64,000 bases of DNA from Panacibacter ginsenosidivorans (GTDB taxonomy: Bacteria; Bacteroidota; Bacteroidia; Chitinophagales; Chitinophagaceae). Made by a program: the position numbers and the translations under genes. The stretch's first letter is position 1; each line of letters begins with the position of its first letter. The notes below the pieces were generated by a model that was given only the letters and a program-made list of their open reading frames with translations, was not told the origin of the DNA and ran no database searches. Below, piece after piece: positions 1 to 10,713 of this stretch. The stretch covers positions 3,351,501 through 3,415,500 of the forward strand of contig NZ_CP042435.1 in NCBI RefSeq assembly GCF_007971225.1. Direction: 5' to 3'.

Positions 1-1341
1 GTGCTCAGGAAGACTTACCCATTCTTTAAAGCCTTGGAAATTTGCATTGGAAAATTTATGTTGTGCAAATGCGCCGTTGGGAGAAACGATGTATTCGTGC
101 GTGCCTTTTTCTGCAGCGGGCGAAAGCAATTGTTTATCTCCGGTGCCATCTAATTTGGTGCGATACAAATATTGCTGTGTTGCATTATCAGGCGATGCCA
201 TAAAATAAACATAGCCGCTTTTGCCATCAATTGCTTTGATGGTGATGATATCATAATTACCTTTTGTAACAAGCGTTTCTTTCTTTCCATCGCGACTGAA
301 AATATAAATATGCCGCCAGCCATCTTTTTCACTTACCCACAGAAATTGTTTGCCATCATTCAGCCATTCCCAACCTGCGGGATCCCCATCATTCCATCTT
401 TCTTTGATATCGATCCATGCTTTATCTGATTCGCTGTATATTTCTTTTGCTTCTGCAGTCTTTGCATTGCATACAAATATTTTTGCTTCATTTTGTTTGC
501 GGTTGAGTTGCTCTAATATCAACTCTGTTGAATTGGCTGCCCATTCCATGCGCGGAATGTAGTGCTGCTGCTGATCTCCGGGAACATTCATCCATGTTGT
601 TTTTTGTGTAGCAATGTCAACAACACCAACTTTGCATGCGGAAGGGCTTTCGCCAACTTTAGGATATTCAACAGGAATAGTGTAGGAGTAAATACTGTCT
701 GTATTATTGATCATCAAAAAGTTCCTGATCTTGTATGCATCAATTTGCCAGTACGCAATGCTTTTGCCATTGGGGCTCCAGCGAAAACCATCGCGGCAGC
801 CAAATTCTTCTTCATATGCCCAATCAAATGTGCCATTGATCAAACGGTCTGTACCATCTTTTGTAAGCTGTGTTATTTTATTTGTGGCTAAGTCTTCCAG
901 GTAAATATTATGGCCACTTACATAAGCAACCTCAGATGCATCAGGAGAAAACTTTGCAAACATCAGTGATGATGCAGGTAATGATTTTCCTATTTGCGTA
1001 AGCTTGTTATCGCTAAGATCAAGAATCCAGTAATCTCCTTTTGTATCGTAGCGCCACACACGTTTTGAGTTGGTGTAGATCAATACTTTTTTACCATCTT
1101 CCGAGAAAAAAAAGTTGCGCACTTTTAGTGAAGTTGATGTACCCGTAGGAGTAAGTTGGGATTTATCTACAACTACCGTTTTGGTATCAGCGGGTAATGC
1201 ATGCAAAACAATTCCTGATTGGCCGGCTTCATAATAACCAGTTCCATCAGATGTCCAGTGTACACCTTTTGGCGGTTGCGCAATTACAATTATATGGGAG
1301 CAAACAAAAAGGGTAAATAATAGAATTCCGCGTTTGAGCAT
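1..1341 (-). CDS. Dipeptidyl peptidase IV-type S9 serine peptidase, N-terminal part (runs off window)
   Basis: I read an open frame of 447 codons from an ATG at 1341 down to base 1 with no stop. It starts with a signal peptide (MLKRGILLFTLFVCSHIIVI...). WD-like propeller repeats follow, and at about residue 175 the segment FDWAYEEEFGCRDGFRWSP, which is the DPP-IV glutamate motif that binds the substrate N-terminus. The catalytic Ser-Asp-His domain would lie to the left of base 1. Family members are periplasmic peptidases that release X-Pro dipeptides. The truncation is only the window edge. The family call is firm; the exact substrate is not known. Confidence 0.9.
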   Translation of the reverse strand, partial: MLKRGILLFTLFVCSHIIVIAQPPKGVHWTSDGTGYYEAGQSGIVLHALPADTKTVVVDKSQLTPTGTSTSLKVRNFFFSEDGKKVLIYTNSKRVWRYDTKGDYWILDLSDNKLTQIGKSLPASSLMFAKFSPDASEVAYVSGHNIYLEDLATNKITQLTKDGTDRLINGTFDWAYEEEFGCRDGFRWSPNGKSIAYWQIDAYKIRNFLMINNTDSIYSYTIPVEYPKVGESPSACKVGVVDIATQKTTWMNVPGDQQQHYIPRMEWAANSTELILEQLNRKQNEAKIFVCNAKTAEAKEIYSESDKAWIDIKERWNDGDPAGWEWLNDGKQFLWVSEKDGWRHIYIFSRDGKKETLVTKGNYDIITIKAIDGKSGYVYFMASPDNATQQYLYRTKLDGTGDKQLLSPAAEKGTHEYIVSPNGAFAQHKFSNANFQGFKEWVSLPEH

Positions 1342-1426
1342 AAAGAAAGATTTAGAATGCTGAAAGTAAAGTTTCTGCACGAATCTTTTGTACTAAAGAT
1401 TGTGAAATTGATGAGCGGATGTATCA

Positions 1427-1463
1427 AAACACTAAGCATCGCACTGTGCGATGCTTAGTGTTT
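1427..1463 (-). terminator. Perfect 18-bp hairpin, likely pyrG terminator
   Basis: Arms 1427-1444 and 1446-1463 are exact reverse complements with a 1-nt centre (effectively a 17-bp stem with a 3-nt loop). On the minus strand it follows pyrG by about 100 bp and ends in GTTTTG, so it is a plausible terminator. The A/T-rich outer arms make it symmetric, so it could act in both directions. Confidence 0.6.
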
Positions 1464-1503
1464 AAAATTTATACTGCTCTTTATGCGGATGAATGTACAG
1501 AAC

Positions 1504-1551
1504 GTACAAGAGTGCGACGCAACAAAAGCTTAATACTTATTCTACGGCTTA
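1504..1551 (+). repeat. GTAC repeat unit 1
   Basis: Core GTACAAGAGTGCGACGCAAC at 1504-1523, followed by AAAAGCTTAATACTTATTC and a CGGCTTA end. It lies just downstream of the pyrG stop. The 5' flank ends in CAGAAC. Confidence 0.9.
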
Positions 1552-1564
1552 GTACAAGATATTA

Positions 1565-3624
<2,060 letters not shown>

Positions 3625-4464
3625 ATGAAAAAGTTAATTGTCTTCCTGTTTGGTAGTATTTCGGTTACAGCTACCTATGCACAAATGAACATGAATTGTT
3701 GTTTGCCCGTTAATGCAACTGAAAAATATGCACTTAATGCCAATGACAAAGATTTTGTAGCAGCACACCTTTCTCCATTGCCTTATACTTATGTTGGCCC
3801 CGGCGCTGATTTTACTTATAAAGCTGCTGATGGCACTGATGCGCATGGATGGATGATTAAGGCTGATAAACCCACTGATTACTATCTTTTCGTAATACAT
3901 GAATGGTGGGGTTTGAATGATTATATCAAAAAGCAAAGTGAGCAAATGGCCAATGATCTTGGTATAAACGTAATAGCACTGGACTTGTATGACAATCAGG
4001 TTGCTACAACGCCTGCCGATGCGGCTAAAATTATGCAAACTGTAAAAACAGAAAGAGCTATGGCTATTATTCATGGAGCGTACAATTTTGTTGGCGCAAA
4101 TGCAAAAGTGTTTACGATTGGCTGGTGTTTTGGAGGTGGTTGGAGTTTGCAAACCGCTATAGAAGGTGGCAAACAAGTGGCAGGGTGTATTATGTATTAT
4201 GGTCAGCCCGAAGAAAATGTAAACAGGTTAAAAACTATTAACTGCGATATCATTGGATTTTTTGGTAATAAAGACACGCATCCAAGCCCTGCCATGGTGG
4301 ATGGATTTGTAAAAACTGCAGATGCTGCAGGCGTAAAATTAATGGTGAATCGTTATGAAGCAACACATGCGTTCGCAAACCCAAGTAATCCCAATTATGA
4401 TAAAGATGCTACTGCAGATGCTTATACCAAAGTAAAAGACTTTATAAAAGCGAGGATGGAATAA
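3625..4464 (+). CDS. Secreted dienelactone hydrolase family protein
   Basis: 279 aa with a Sec signal peptide (MKKLIVFLFGSISVTATYA, then Q). The alpha/beta-hydrolase fold has the DLH nucleophile motif GWCFGGG (Cys around residue 170), an acidic residue in FFGNKDTHPSP and a His in THAFANP, so the Cys-Asp-His triad is complete. HEWWGLNDYI near residue 91 is typical of the family. Members hydrolyse dienelactones or other esters; the true substrate is unknown. The gene stands alone between inverted repeat units 2 and 3 and ends in a hairpin terminator. Confidence 0.9.
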   Translation: MKKLIVFLFGSISVTATYAQMNMNCCLPVNATEKYALNANDKDFVAAHLSPLPYTYVGPGADFTYKAADGTDAHGWMIKADKPTDYYLFVIHEWWGLNDYIKKQSEQMANDLGINVIALDLYDNQVATTPADAAKIMQTVKTERAMAIIHGAYNFVGANAKVFTIGWCFGGGWSLQTAIEGGKQVAGCIMYYGQPEENVNRLKTINCDIIGFFGNKDTHPSPAMVDGFVKTADAAGVKLMVNRYEATHAFANPSNPNYDKDATADAYTKVKDFIKARME

Positions 4465-4494
4465 ATGTTTTTTAAAATAGATGATCAAATTTCA

Positions 4495-4530
4495 AAAAGG
4501 CTAACGATCAATATTGATTGCAGCCTTTTT
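4495..4530 (+). terminator. Rho-independent terminator after the DLH gene
   Basis: AAAAAGGCT (4495-4503) pairs with AGCCTTTTT (4522-4530) and is followed by more T residues, 31 bp after the stop. Confidence 0.7.
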
Positions 4531-4619
4531 TTATAGTGATAATTGTTCTTTGCAATAGCGCTATTATTTAGTAGCAGTTAGTCTGAGTAAAGCTATATAT
4601 TGTTGCATAAAGTTGTAAC

Positions 4620-4676
4620 GTACAAGCGTGCGACGCAACAGGCGATGCTATGAAATTATATTGCATGGTACATAAT
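4620..4676 (+). repeat. GTAC repeat unit 3
   Basis: Core GTACAAGCGTGCGACGCAAC (4620-4639), then AGGCGATGCTATGAAA and a GGTACATAATAAA end. It forms an inverted pair with unit 2 around the DLH gene. Confidence 0.85.
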
Positions 4677-4758
4677 AAATCTTTCATATTTTTTTGCTTA
4701 TTTATTTTGTAGCATATAAAATTTTATATTTAGGGCTATAAGATAAACAGCGATCAAT

Positions 4759-5361
4759 ATGACAGTTGCTGAGTTTGAAGAAATAAAGCGTAAGGTTCTC
4801 AGGCAACTGGAAGATCAGTTACCTGAGAACCTTACTTACCACAACGCATCACATACAGCAGATGTTTTAGAGCAGGCACAATATATTGCACAGCAGGAAG
4901 GTTTTACCAATGAAGAAGAAATAATGCTTTTGAAAATTGCTGCATTATTTCATGATACAGGTTTTTTGAAGGTATATAAGAATCATGAAGCAAAAGGCTG
5001 TGCCATAGTGCGTGTACAAATGCAACACATATTTGATGAAGCTGCGCTTGAGAAGATATGCGGATTAATAATGGCTACAAAAATTCCACAAAAACCTCTG
5101 ACGCCTCTTGAAGAGATCATTTGCGATGCAGACCTGGACTATTTAGGAAGGGAAGATTTTGGGCCTATAAGCAATGCATTGCGGCTTGAGTTTCTTGCCA
5201 ATAATATTGTGAAAAATGACCGTGAATGGCAGGAAAAACAGATCAGTTTTTTTGAACAGCACAAATACTTTACTGCAACATCCAATAGCAAAAGAAATTC
5301 CAGGAAACAAGAACGGCTTCAGGAACTAAAAACGATTTTCAGCTTGCAATATGGCTTATAA
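4759..5361 (+). CDS. HD-domain phosphohydrolase
   Basis: 200 aa, soluble. Metal-binding HD signature: His in YHNASHTADV (about residue 29), the HD pair in ALFHDTGFL (about residue 70), His in KNHEAKGC and Asp in CDADLDYLG. HD proteins of this kind cleave phosphomonoesters or phosphodiesters, including cyclic nucleotides. The stop is 9 bp from the next ATG, so it is co-transcribed with a large membrane protein ending in a cyclic-nucleotide-binding domain. That makes a cyclic-nucleotide phosphodiesterase an attractive but unproven role. Confidence 0.85.
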   Translation: MTVAEFEEIKRKVLRQLEDQLPENLTYHNASHTADVLEQAQYIAQQEGFTNEEEIMLLKIAALFHDTGFLKVYKNHEAKGCAIVRVQMQHIFDEAALEKICGLIMATKIPQKPLTPLEEIICDADLDYLGREDFGPISNALRLEFLANNIVKNDREWQEKQISFFEQHKYFTATSNSKRNSRKQERLQELKTIFSLQYGL

Positions 5362-5370
5362 AAAACAACC

Positions 5371-8300
5371 ATGACAATAGCAGCATTAGCACGTTTATTG
5401 AATGTGCGTAAGGAAGAAAGATGGCTGGTTGCAAAACTTTTCTGGATACAGTTTTTCCAGGGTGCAGGTGTAGCATTTTTTTTCACATCAGCGTATGCAA
5501 CATTTCTTAATAATCATGAAGTATCTGATCTCTCTTTTGTATACATATACACAGCTATATTACTTTGGTTAACCGGGCTTATTTATGGTAAACTGGAGCA
5601 TAAATACCACGTCTCAGATTTTAGCAGGTATATAGTCTGGTTCATGGCCGGGAGTATTCTGCTGATAAGAATAGTTGGCTATTCTGTACCTATTCCGGGG
5701 TTTGATTATTTTATATTGATATGGTTCAACGTACTTTATCTGTTGAGTAATCTTGAGTTCTGGGGTATTGCAGCGCTTGTGTTTGAAGTAAGGCAGAGTA
5801 AAAGACTTTTTAGTATTATAAGTGCAGGGGAAATTCCGGCGAAGTTTATTGGATATACACTTGCTTCGCTAACAGTATCTTATGTGGGCACGGCCAATTT
5901 ATTAATTCCTTCTTTTGTCTGTGTACTTGCATCCCTTCCGTTTCTCCATAAGATTGTAAAATCTGGTACACTGCACGAACATGCACACCATCACTTCCAT
6001 GGGCATGAAGAAGAGCATGGTGAAGGGATGATCAAGACATTTATAAAAAAGTTCACTTCGGATAAACTGATCTTATGGCTTGCCATACTTTCTTTCATTA
6101 TGTCTGTATGTCTGGTTGTAGCTAATTTTTCTTTTTACAGTAAAATAAAGGAAGCCTACCATAGTGATATTGAGCTTGCTATATTTATAGGTTCTTTCCT
6201 CGCAGTTATACGCATATGTGCCTTACTGGTTAAGTTATTACTTACAAGCAGGCTGGTAGCGTCTTTGGGCATCAAACGTTCATTGCTGCTAACGCCGATA
6301 ATATTTACGGGCTGTATTGTCATGGTAATATTACTCAGGTATGTATTTCATGCGGAAGAGGCAGTGTTATATATGTTTGGCGCTACATGTATAGTACTTG
6401 ATGTATTGAAAACGTCCATCAATTCTCCTGTCTTTCTTAGTATAATGCAACCGCTTCCTATACATGACCGGTTGCGTTCTCATAATATTGTAAAAGGCAT
6501 TATGGACCCTTTTGCGTATTTGTTTTCAGGCGCTTTTTTATTTGAACTCATAAAAATTCAACATGGTATTAATCTTACGGCACTTTCTTATTTTTTATTA
6601 GCGTTTGCTTTATGCTGGATAATAGGAATTTTTTTCGTTGATAAAGAGTATTACGCCACCGTTTTAAAAGCTATCACCAGTAAATTCTATAACAGATCAG
6701 ATCTGGCAATTGATGATGCAGACACCATCGCATTTATCAGGAAAACGCTTGAATCAGGCAGCGAGTTAGAAATCATACATATACTAAGACTTATACGGTT
6801 TAGAGAAGACCCTGTTTTAAATGAAGTGCTTATAGAAAAATTGCTGTACCATAATTCAGATGGAATAAAAGATGAGATGCTGACGTTATCCCAGGCTGGC
6901 ATTATAAATATTTCCGCTGCGGCCATTCAGAAGATGCTTGCAGATACCACGCTTGCACTGCCATTAAAACGCAAAGCATTTTCCATATTGTGCAGTAAAG
7001 ATGCAGATGATGCAACAATTTTTTTACATGCGCAAAATAATGATGATCTTATTCGCTCTGAAGCATTGGGTAAACTTTTGGCAAGCCCTCAATCAGCATA
7101 TTTTGCAAATGCCGGGATCATTATTACTGACCTTATTATTTCTGATGATGAACAAAACCGCATTACTGCCGCAATATCTATTGCAAAATCAAAGAATGAG
7201 GTATTCAAAGACCAATTGATTCAGTTAATAAATGATCCAAACAGTATTGTAAGTAATACAGCGATCAATGCATCCGGCAATTGGCCCAACGAACAACTAG
7301 TAATAGCTATACTTAAACATATAAAAACAAAAAGAAATGAAGTTTGCCATGCGTTACTTGCCGCAGGCCCTATTGCACTTCCTTATATAGCGGCTTATAT
7401 AATAAGCAACGAAGCAAATTATGATGAACGTAAGCAATTGCTAAAAGTATGTGGCGCAATAGGTGGTGAAATAAGTATCAACACCCTTACAGATATTTAT
7501 AATAAGCTTCCTGAACATGCGCATACCATTATAAAAGCCATTTATAATTGCAGCCAAAAGACGATTGTAAACAACCATATATTCCTGGAAGCCGTTGCAC
7601 AAAAATGTATTGTGGAAGCTGCAGAAATTCTGCAAATGCAGCATCAGCTATATTCAAGCCACCAACAGTTAAAGCTATTGATGGATACACTTACCATTGA
7701 ATTGGATGAAACAAGAGAGAGCCTGCTATATCTTTTTTCTATTCTTTATAAGGCTACCGAAATTGAAAACGTACGCCGCACGCTGGCACTTAACAGTAAA
7801 GAACAAACAGCCAATGCTTTTGAAATGCTGGAAATATCTGTGCCAAAAAAGCTATCACACGATTTTATTGCCATTTACGAAAAAGGAGATATTGAACAGC
7901 GTGTTGCAATGCTGTATAATAAAAAAAATACTGTCGCAAAAGATACCGCTGAAATATCTTCTTATATCTTGCGCAGCAGCGAAACAATTTTCCTCGACTG
8001 GTCAAAGTCATGCGCTGCCTATACTTTACAAAAAAATAAAATTCCGTATGACAGTGCACTGGTAAAAAGATATTTGTATGCAGAAAACCCTGTCCTGAAA
8101 GAGACCGCAAACTTCACACTCAATAATGTTATGAACAGCAAATTATTACTTCTGGAAAAAGTACTTGTATTAAAGCGTACAGCTATTTTTTCCGAAACAC
8201 CGGAACACATACTCGCAGACCTTGCACCCCTTATGCAGGAAGTGGAGTTTAAAGAAGGCACGCAAATATTTGCAGAAAACGCTATTGGCGATAGCATGTA

Positions 8301-8586
8301 TATTATTTACCAGGGCAGTGTGCGCATACACAAGGGTACCACAACGCTTACTATTCTGGATAAAGAAAACGATGTGTTTGGCGAACTCTCACTCTTTGAT
8401 GCAGAAAAAAGATCTGCCAGCGCAACGGCAAACACAGATTGTTTTCTGTTTAAAATAGAGCAACTTCCGTTTTATGAATTAATTGAAACAAGGCCCGAGA
8501 TCATTAAAGGCGCCATAAAGATGTTATGCAAAAGATTGCGGGCACAAAATGAAAGAACGGTTGAAATACAAAAAGAAAATACATAA
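5371..8586 (+). CDS. Npt/MFS-like transporter fused to HEAT repeats and a cNMP-binding domain
   Basis: 1071 aa in three parts. Residues 1-425 form about 10-12 membrane helices resembling ATP:ADP antiporter (Npt/NTT) or MFS proteins. They are interrupted near residues 202-216 by a His-rich cytoplasmic loop (HEHAHHHFHGHEEEH). Residues 440-900 are alpha-helical HEAT-like repeats. Residues about 940-1050 are a Crp-type cyclic-nucleotide-binding fold whose phosphate-binding cassette is intact (FGELSLFDAEKRSASATA, with the conserved Arg). There is no DNA-binding HTH. I infer a carrier gated by a cyclic nucleotide; the substrate is unknown. It forms an operon with the HD hydrolase upstream. Confidence 0.75.
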   Translation: MTIAALARLLNVRKEERWLVAKLFWIQFFQGAGVAFFFTSAYATFLNNHEVSDLSFVYIYTAILLWLTGLIYGKLEHKYHVSDFSRYIVWFMAGSILLIRIVGYSVPIPGFDYFILIWFNVLYLLSNLEFWGIAALVFEVRQSKRLFSIISAGEIPAKFIGYTLASLTVSYVGTANLLIPSFVCVLASLPFLHKIVKSGTLHEHAHHHFHGHEEEHGEGMIKTFIKKFTSDKLILWLAILSFIMSVCLVVANFSFYSKIKEAYHSDIELAIFIGSFLAVIRICALLVKLLLTSRLVASLGIKRSLLLTPIIFTGCIVMVILLRYVFHAEEAVLYMFGATCIVLDVLKTSINSPVFLSIMQPLPIHDRLRSHNIVKGIMDPFAYLFSGAFLFELIKIQHGINLTALSYFLLAFALCWIIGIFFVDKEYYATVLKAITSKFYNRSDLAIDDADTIAFIRKTLESGSELEIIHILRLIRFREDPVLNEVLIEKLLYHNSDGIKDEMLTLSQAGIINISAAAIQKMLADTTLALPLKRKAFSILCSKDADDATIFLHAQNNDDLIRSEALGKLLASPQSAYFANAGIIITDLIISDDEQNRITAAISIAKSKNEVFKDQLIQLINDPNSIVSNTAINASGNWPNEQLVIAILKHIKTKRNEVCHALLAAGPIALPYIAAYIISNEANYDERKQLLKVCGAIGGEISINTLTDIYNKLPEHAHTIIKAIYNCSQKTIVNNHIFLEAVAQKCIVEAAEILQMQHQLYSSHQQLKLLMDTLTIELDETRESLLYLFSILYKATEIENVRRTLALNSKEQTANAFEMLEISVPKKLSHDFIAIYEKGDIEQRVAMLYNKKNTVAKDTAEISSYILRSSETIFLDWSKSCAAYTLQKNKIPYDSALVKRYLYAENPVLKETANFTLNNVMNSKLLLLEKVLVLKRTAIFSETPEHILADLAPLMQEVEFKEGTQIFAENAIGDSMYIIYQGSVRIHKGTTTLTILDKENDVFGELSLFDAEKRSASATANTDCFLFKIEQLPFYELIETRPEIIKGAIKMLCKRLRAQNERTVEIQKENT

Positions 8587-8589
8587 TTT

Positions 8590-8644
8590 TTTTTACCAAT
8601 CTCCTGCACAAGTATTAGGCTTTCGTTGCGTCGCACTCTTGTAC
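8590..8644 (-). repeat. GTAC repeat unit 4
   Basis: Core GTTGCGTCGCACTCTTGTAC at 8625-8644, preceded by TATTAGGCTTTC. It follows the transporter stop directly. Forms an empty inverted pair with unit 5 (70-bp spacer). Confidence 0.9.
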
Positions 8645-8713
8645 TCATGAATAGCCTTGAGCATTAGCTACGTGTTACGGTACTTTGTGCAAAATTTGAA
8701 AAGAGTTCAGAAC

Positions 8714-8768
8714 GCACAAGTGAGTGACACAACCGGCGATGCCACATATACTGCAGCCGGCCAACAAA
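8714..8768 (+). repeat. GTAC repeat unit 5 (GTGACAC subfamily)
   Basis: Core GCACAAGTGAGTGACACAAC (8714-8733), then CGGCGATGCC and a GCCGGCCAACAAA end. GTTCAGAAC precedes the core. Confidence 0.85.
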
Positions 8769-8897
8769 TTTTATTTTATCTCATTCCTGTAGAAATTTTA
8801 CATCAAAACTTCCACACATTTTTACTTCATTTTTATTTAATTTTTTACTGGCACAGCATTTGAATTATTACCTGCATAACAATTAAACTAATTACCT

Positions 8898-9080
8898 ATG
8901 ACACGCATAAGAACAAAATCGGCGTTAAGCGAAAACGTAAATGTGAATTTCAATCAATCAAAAGAAATTGCTTACTGGGCAAACAAATACAATATGACCA
9001 TCGAAAAATTTCAGCAACTGTTTAAAGAAGCTGGTTATTCAATTTCAAGATTATTGAGTTCAGGAGTTTTGACAGCATAA
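8898..9080 (+). CDS. Small DUF3606-like protein
   Basis: 60 aa. The segment from residue 19 (NQSKEIAYWANKYNMTIEKF) fits the short DUF3606 pattern, in which a YW-containing helix is followed by a second amphipathic helix. No signal peptide or membrane segment. Function unknown. It is transcribed toward another very small basic protein 61 bp downstream, with a shared terminator after that gene. Confidence 0.7.
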   Translation: MTRIRTKSALSENVNVNFNQSKEIAYWANKYNMTIEKFQQLFKEAGYSISRLLSSGVLTA

Positions 9081-9141
9081 TTCTTCCGGTACCCGTAAGT
9101 TCCGGATCTATATATACATTTATTTCTTTACAGCGAATTGT

Positions 9142-9318
9142 ATGGCTAAACCAGTTAAAAAGAAAGGAATAAAGAAGAATAAGCCTGGCGTTAAAAACTC
9201 GCTTGTAAATAACATAAATGCAAGAAAGAAGAAGGGAATCTCAAGAAGCAGAAAAAAATCTACGATCTCGAAAAAGTCGTATAAAAAGATGGAGGATAAC
9301 TGGGGCGGAAAAGATTAA
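9142..9318 (+). CDS. Small highly basic conserved protein
   Basis: 58 aa, from ATG 9142 to TAA 9318. About 40% of residues are Lys or Arg, with a patterned core (NNINARKKKGISRSRKKS) and a non-basic tail ending DNWGGKD. From memory similar short Lys-rich proteins with a SKKSYKKM-like segment occur widely in Bacteroidota, which supports a real gene; a database check is needed to confirm this. Likely nucleic-acid binding, but no function is established. A strong hairpin follows 22 bp after the stop. Confidence 0.65.
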   Translation: MAKPVKKKGIKKNKPGVKNSLVNNINARKKKGISRSRKKSTISKKSYKKMEDNWGGKD

Positions 9319-9340
9319 GCCTGCCATAGATTCTCTGATA

Positions 9341-9371
9341 ATAAAGCCACATAAAAATTATGTGGCTTTAT
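9341..9371. terminator. Bidirectional terminator between convergent genes
   Basis: A 13-bp perfect stem (9341-9353 with 9359-9371, AT-rich outer arms, GCCAC core) with a 5-nt loop, followed on the plus strand by CTTTTTT. It separates the basic small protein from the convergent amidohydrolase. Confidence 0.8.
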
Positions 9372-9376
9372 CTTTT

Positions 9377-10477
9377 TTAGTCAGAAGGAAAAAGAGATTT
9401 ATCAATGTTTGGAATTATAAGCAGCGCATTCTTATAATAGATCTTTTTCAGAATATCATCTGTTAATCCCATTCCGTACATGCGCCAGAATGCATGATAT
9501 TTTTTGTGATAAGGAAAATATTCATCTTCTGTTTCGAGCACACGAAAATAAGTCTGGTATTCTTCGGGCACCCAACTGTCTTTGCCAAACATAATGCGGT
9601 CCTGGTATTTTGTAAAGAATGCTTTTGCCGCTTTTGGCTGGCGACCAATTTCCGCAATCACAGCACCAAATTCCACAACAACATTCGGCATATCTGTAAG
9701 CAAGGAATCGAGTTTAGAAAGATTGTTTGCATACCATCCAAAATGCGCCGCTATAAAAGTTGTATGCGGATGTTTCTTGAACATTCTGTGTTGTTCTTCA
9801 ATCAAGGTTTCCCAGGGCGCAGGATTGGTTGCGCTTCTTTTTCTTTCCGGATGTGTTTTTAATTCAAGCCAGCGTTCATTGTGTTCATCCATTGGTTCCC
9901 AGAAAGGTGCAGGGTCTGCAGTGTGAATGAGCACGGGAATTTTCAACTCACCACATTTTTCCCAAATGGCATCAAGTCTCGGATCATCAACTGTTACACG
10001 TTTGCCATTCACATCTTTTACTGAGAAGCCAAGATTTTTGAAGACCTTCAGACCATTCGCGCCATTATGCACATCCTCTTCCAATTGTTTAACTGCTTTT
10101 TCTGTCCAGCCTGGTGCGCCAACCCTGTCGAAATCAATATTTGCAAAAATGATAAAGCGATTTGGGTATTGGCTTTTCACATTATCTGCCATGCGTTTCA
10201 AAGAACCACCATTGCCCCCACTAAGATTCACCATCACTTTTAAATTCAGGTTATCCATGTCTTTCACCAAACCATCAAGACTGCCGCTGCCCATATTCCA
10301 TTGATGATTGTGCACGTCAATGAAAGGATATTTTGCTTTTGTTATATGATGTTCAGGAACCACCAGTGTTGATGTTGGTTCATATTCCTCAAACCCCATT
10401 TTGTCGGTGGTCTGGCAGTGTGCAGATTGCGCAATGAACGCAAATGCCACAATTGTTTGCAGAAGGGATCTATACAT
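9377..10477 (-). CDS. Secreted amidohydrolase family protein
   Basis: 366 aa from the ATG at 10477, chosen because it gives a clean signal peptide (MYRSLLQTIVAFAFIAQSAHC). The longer frame to 10534 adds no plausible sequence. Amidohydrolase-2-type TIM barrel: FIDVHNHQ near the N-terminus (metal His pair), HTADP, FIAAHFGW and the late metal Asp in FGKDSW. Members are decarboxylases or hydrolases of cyclic or aromatic substrates; the substrate here is unknown. Monocistronic; it ends at the shared hairpin. Confidence 0.88.
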   Translation of the reverse strand: MYRSLLQTIVAFAFIAQSAHCQTTDKMGFEEYEPTSTLVVPEHHITKAKYPFIDVHNHQWNMGSGSLDGLVKDMDNLNLKVMVNLSGGNGGSLKRMADNVKSQYPNRFIIFANIDFDRVGAPGWTEKAVKQLEEDVHNGANGLKVFKNLGFSVKDVNGKRVTVDDPRLDAIWEKCGELKIPVLIHTADPAPFWEPMDEHNERWLELKTHPERKRSATNPAPWETLIEEQHRMFKKHPHTTFIAAHFGWYANNLSKLDSLLTDMPNVVVEFGAVIAEIGRQPKAAKAFFTKYQDRIMFGKDSWVPEEYQTYFRVLETEDEYFPYHKKYHAFWRMYGMGLTDDILKKIYYKNALLIIPNIDKSLFPSD

Positions 10478-10569
10478 AGCAGATGTTTGAGTGAAGATAT
10501 TATTGCAGCAAAAGAAATTAAAACCGTTCAGCAATGTTAACAGGATTTTTGATGCAATTGAAATTATTT

Positions 10570-10623
10570 ATGTAACCGGCAGTATTGCTATTATTGAGCT
10601 TTCGTTGCGTCGCACTCTTGTAC
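10570..10623 (-). repeat. GTAC repeat unit 6
   Basis: TGTAACCGGCAGTATTGC end, then TTGAGCTTTC and core GTTGCGTCGCACTCTTGTAC at 10604-10623. Inverted partner of unit 7 around the PIG-L gene. Confidence 0.9.
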
Positions 10624-10713
10624 TGAAGAAATTCAAAACAACCAGGCGACAGGCAAGGAGGCAAAGAGTTTTTTGATTAGGTTTACAAAACTTGCTTCAA
10701 TCAAACATTTGTT

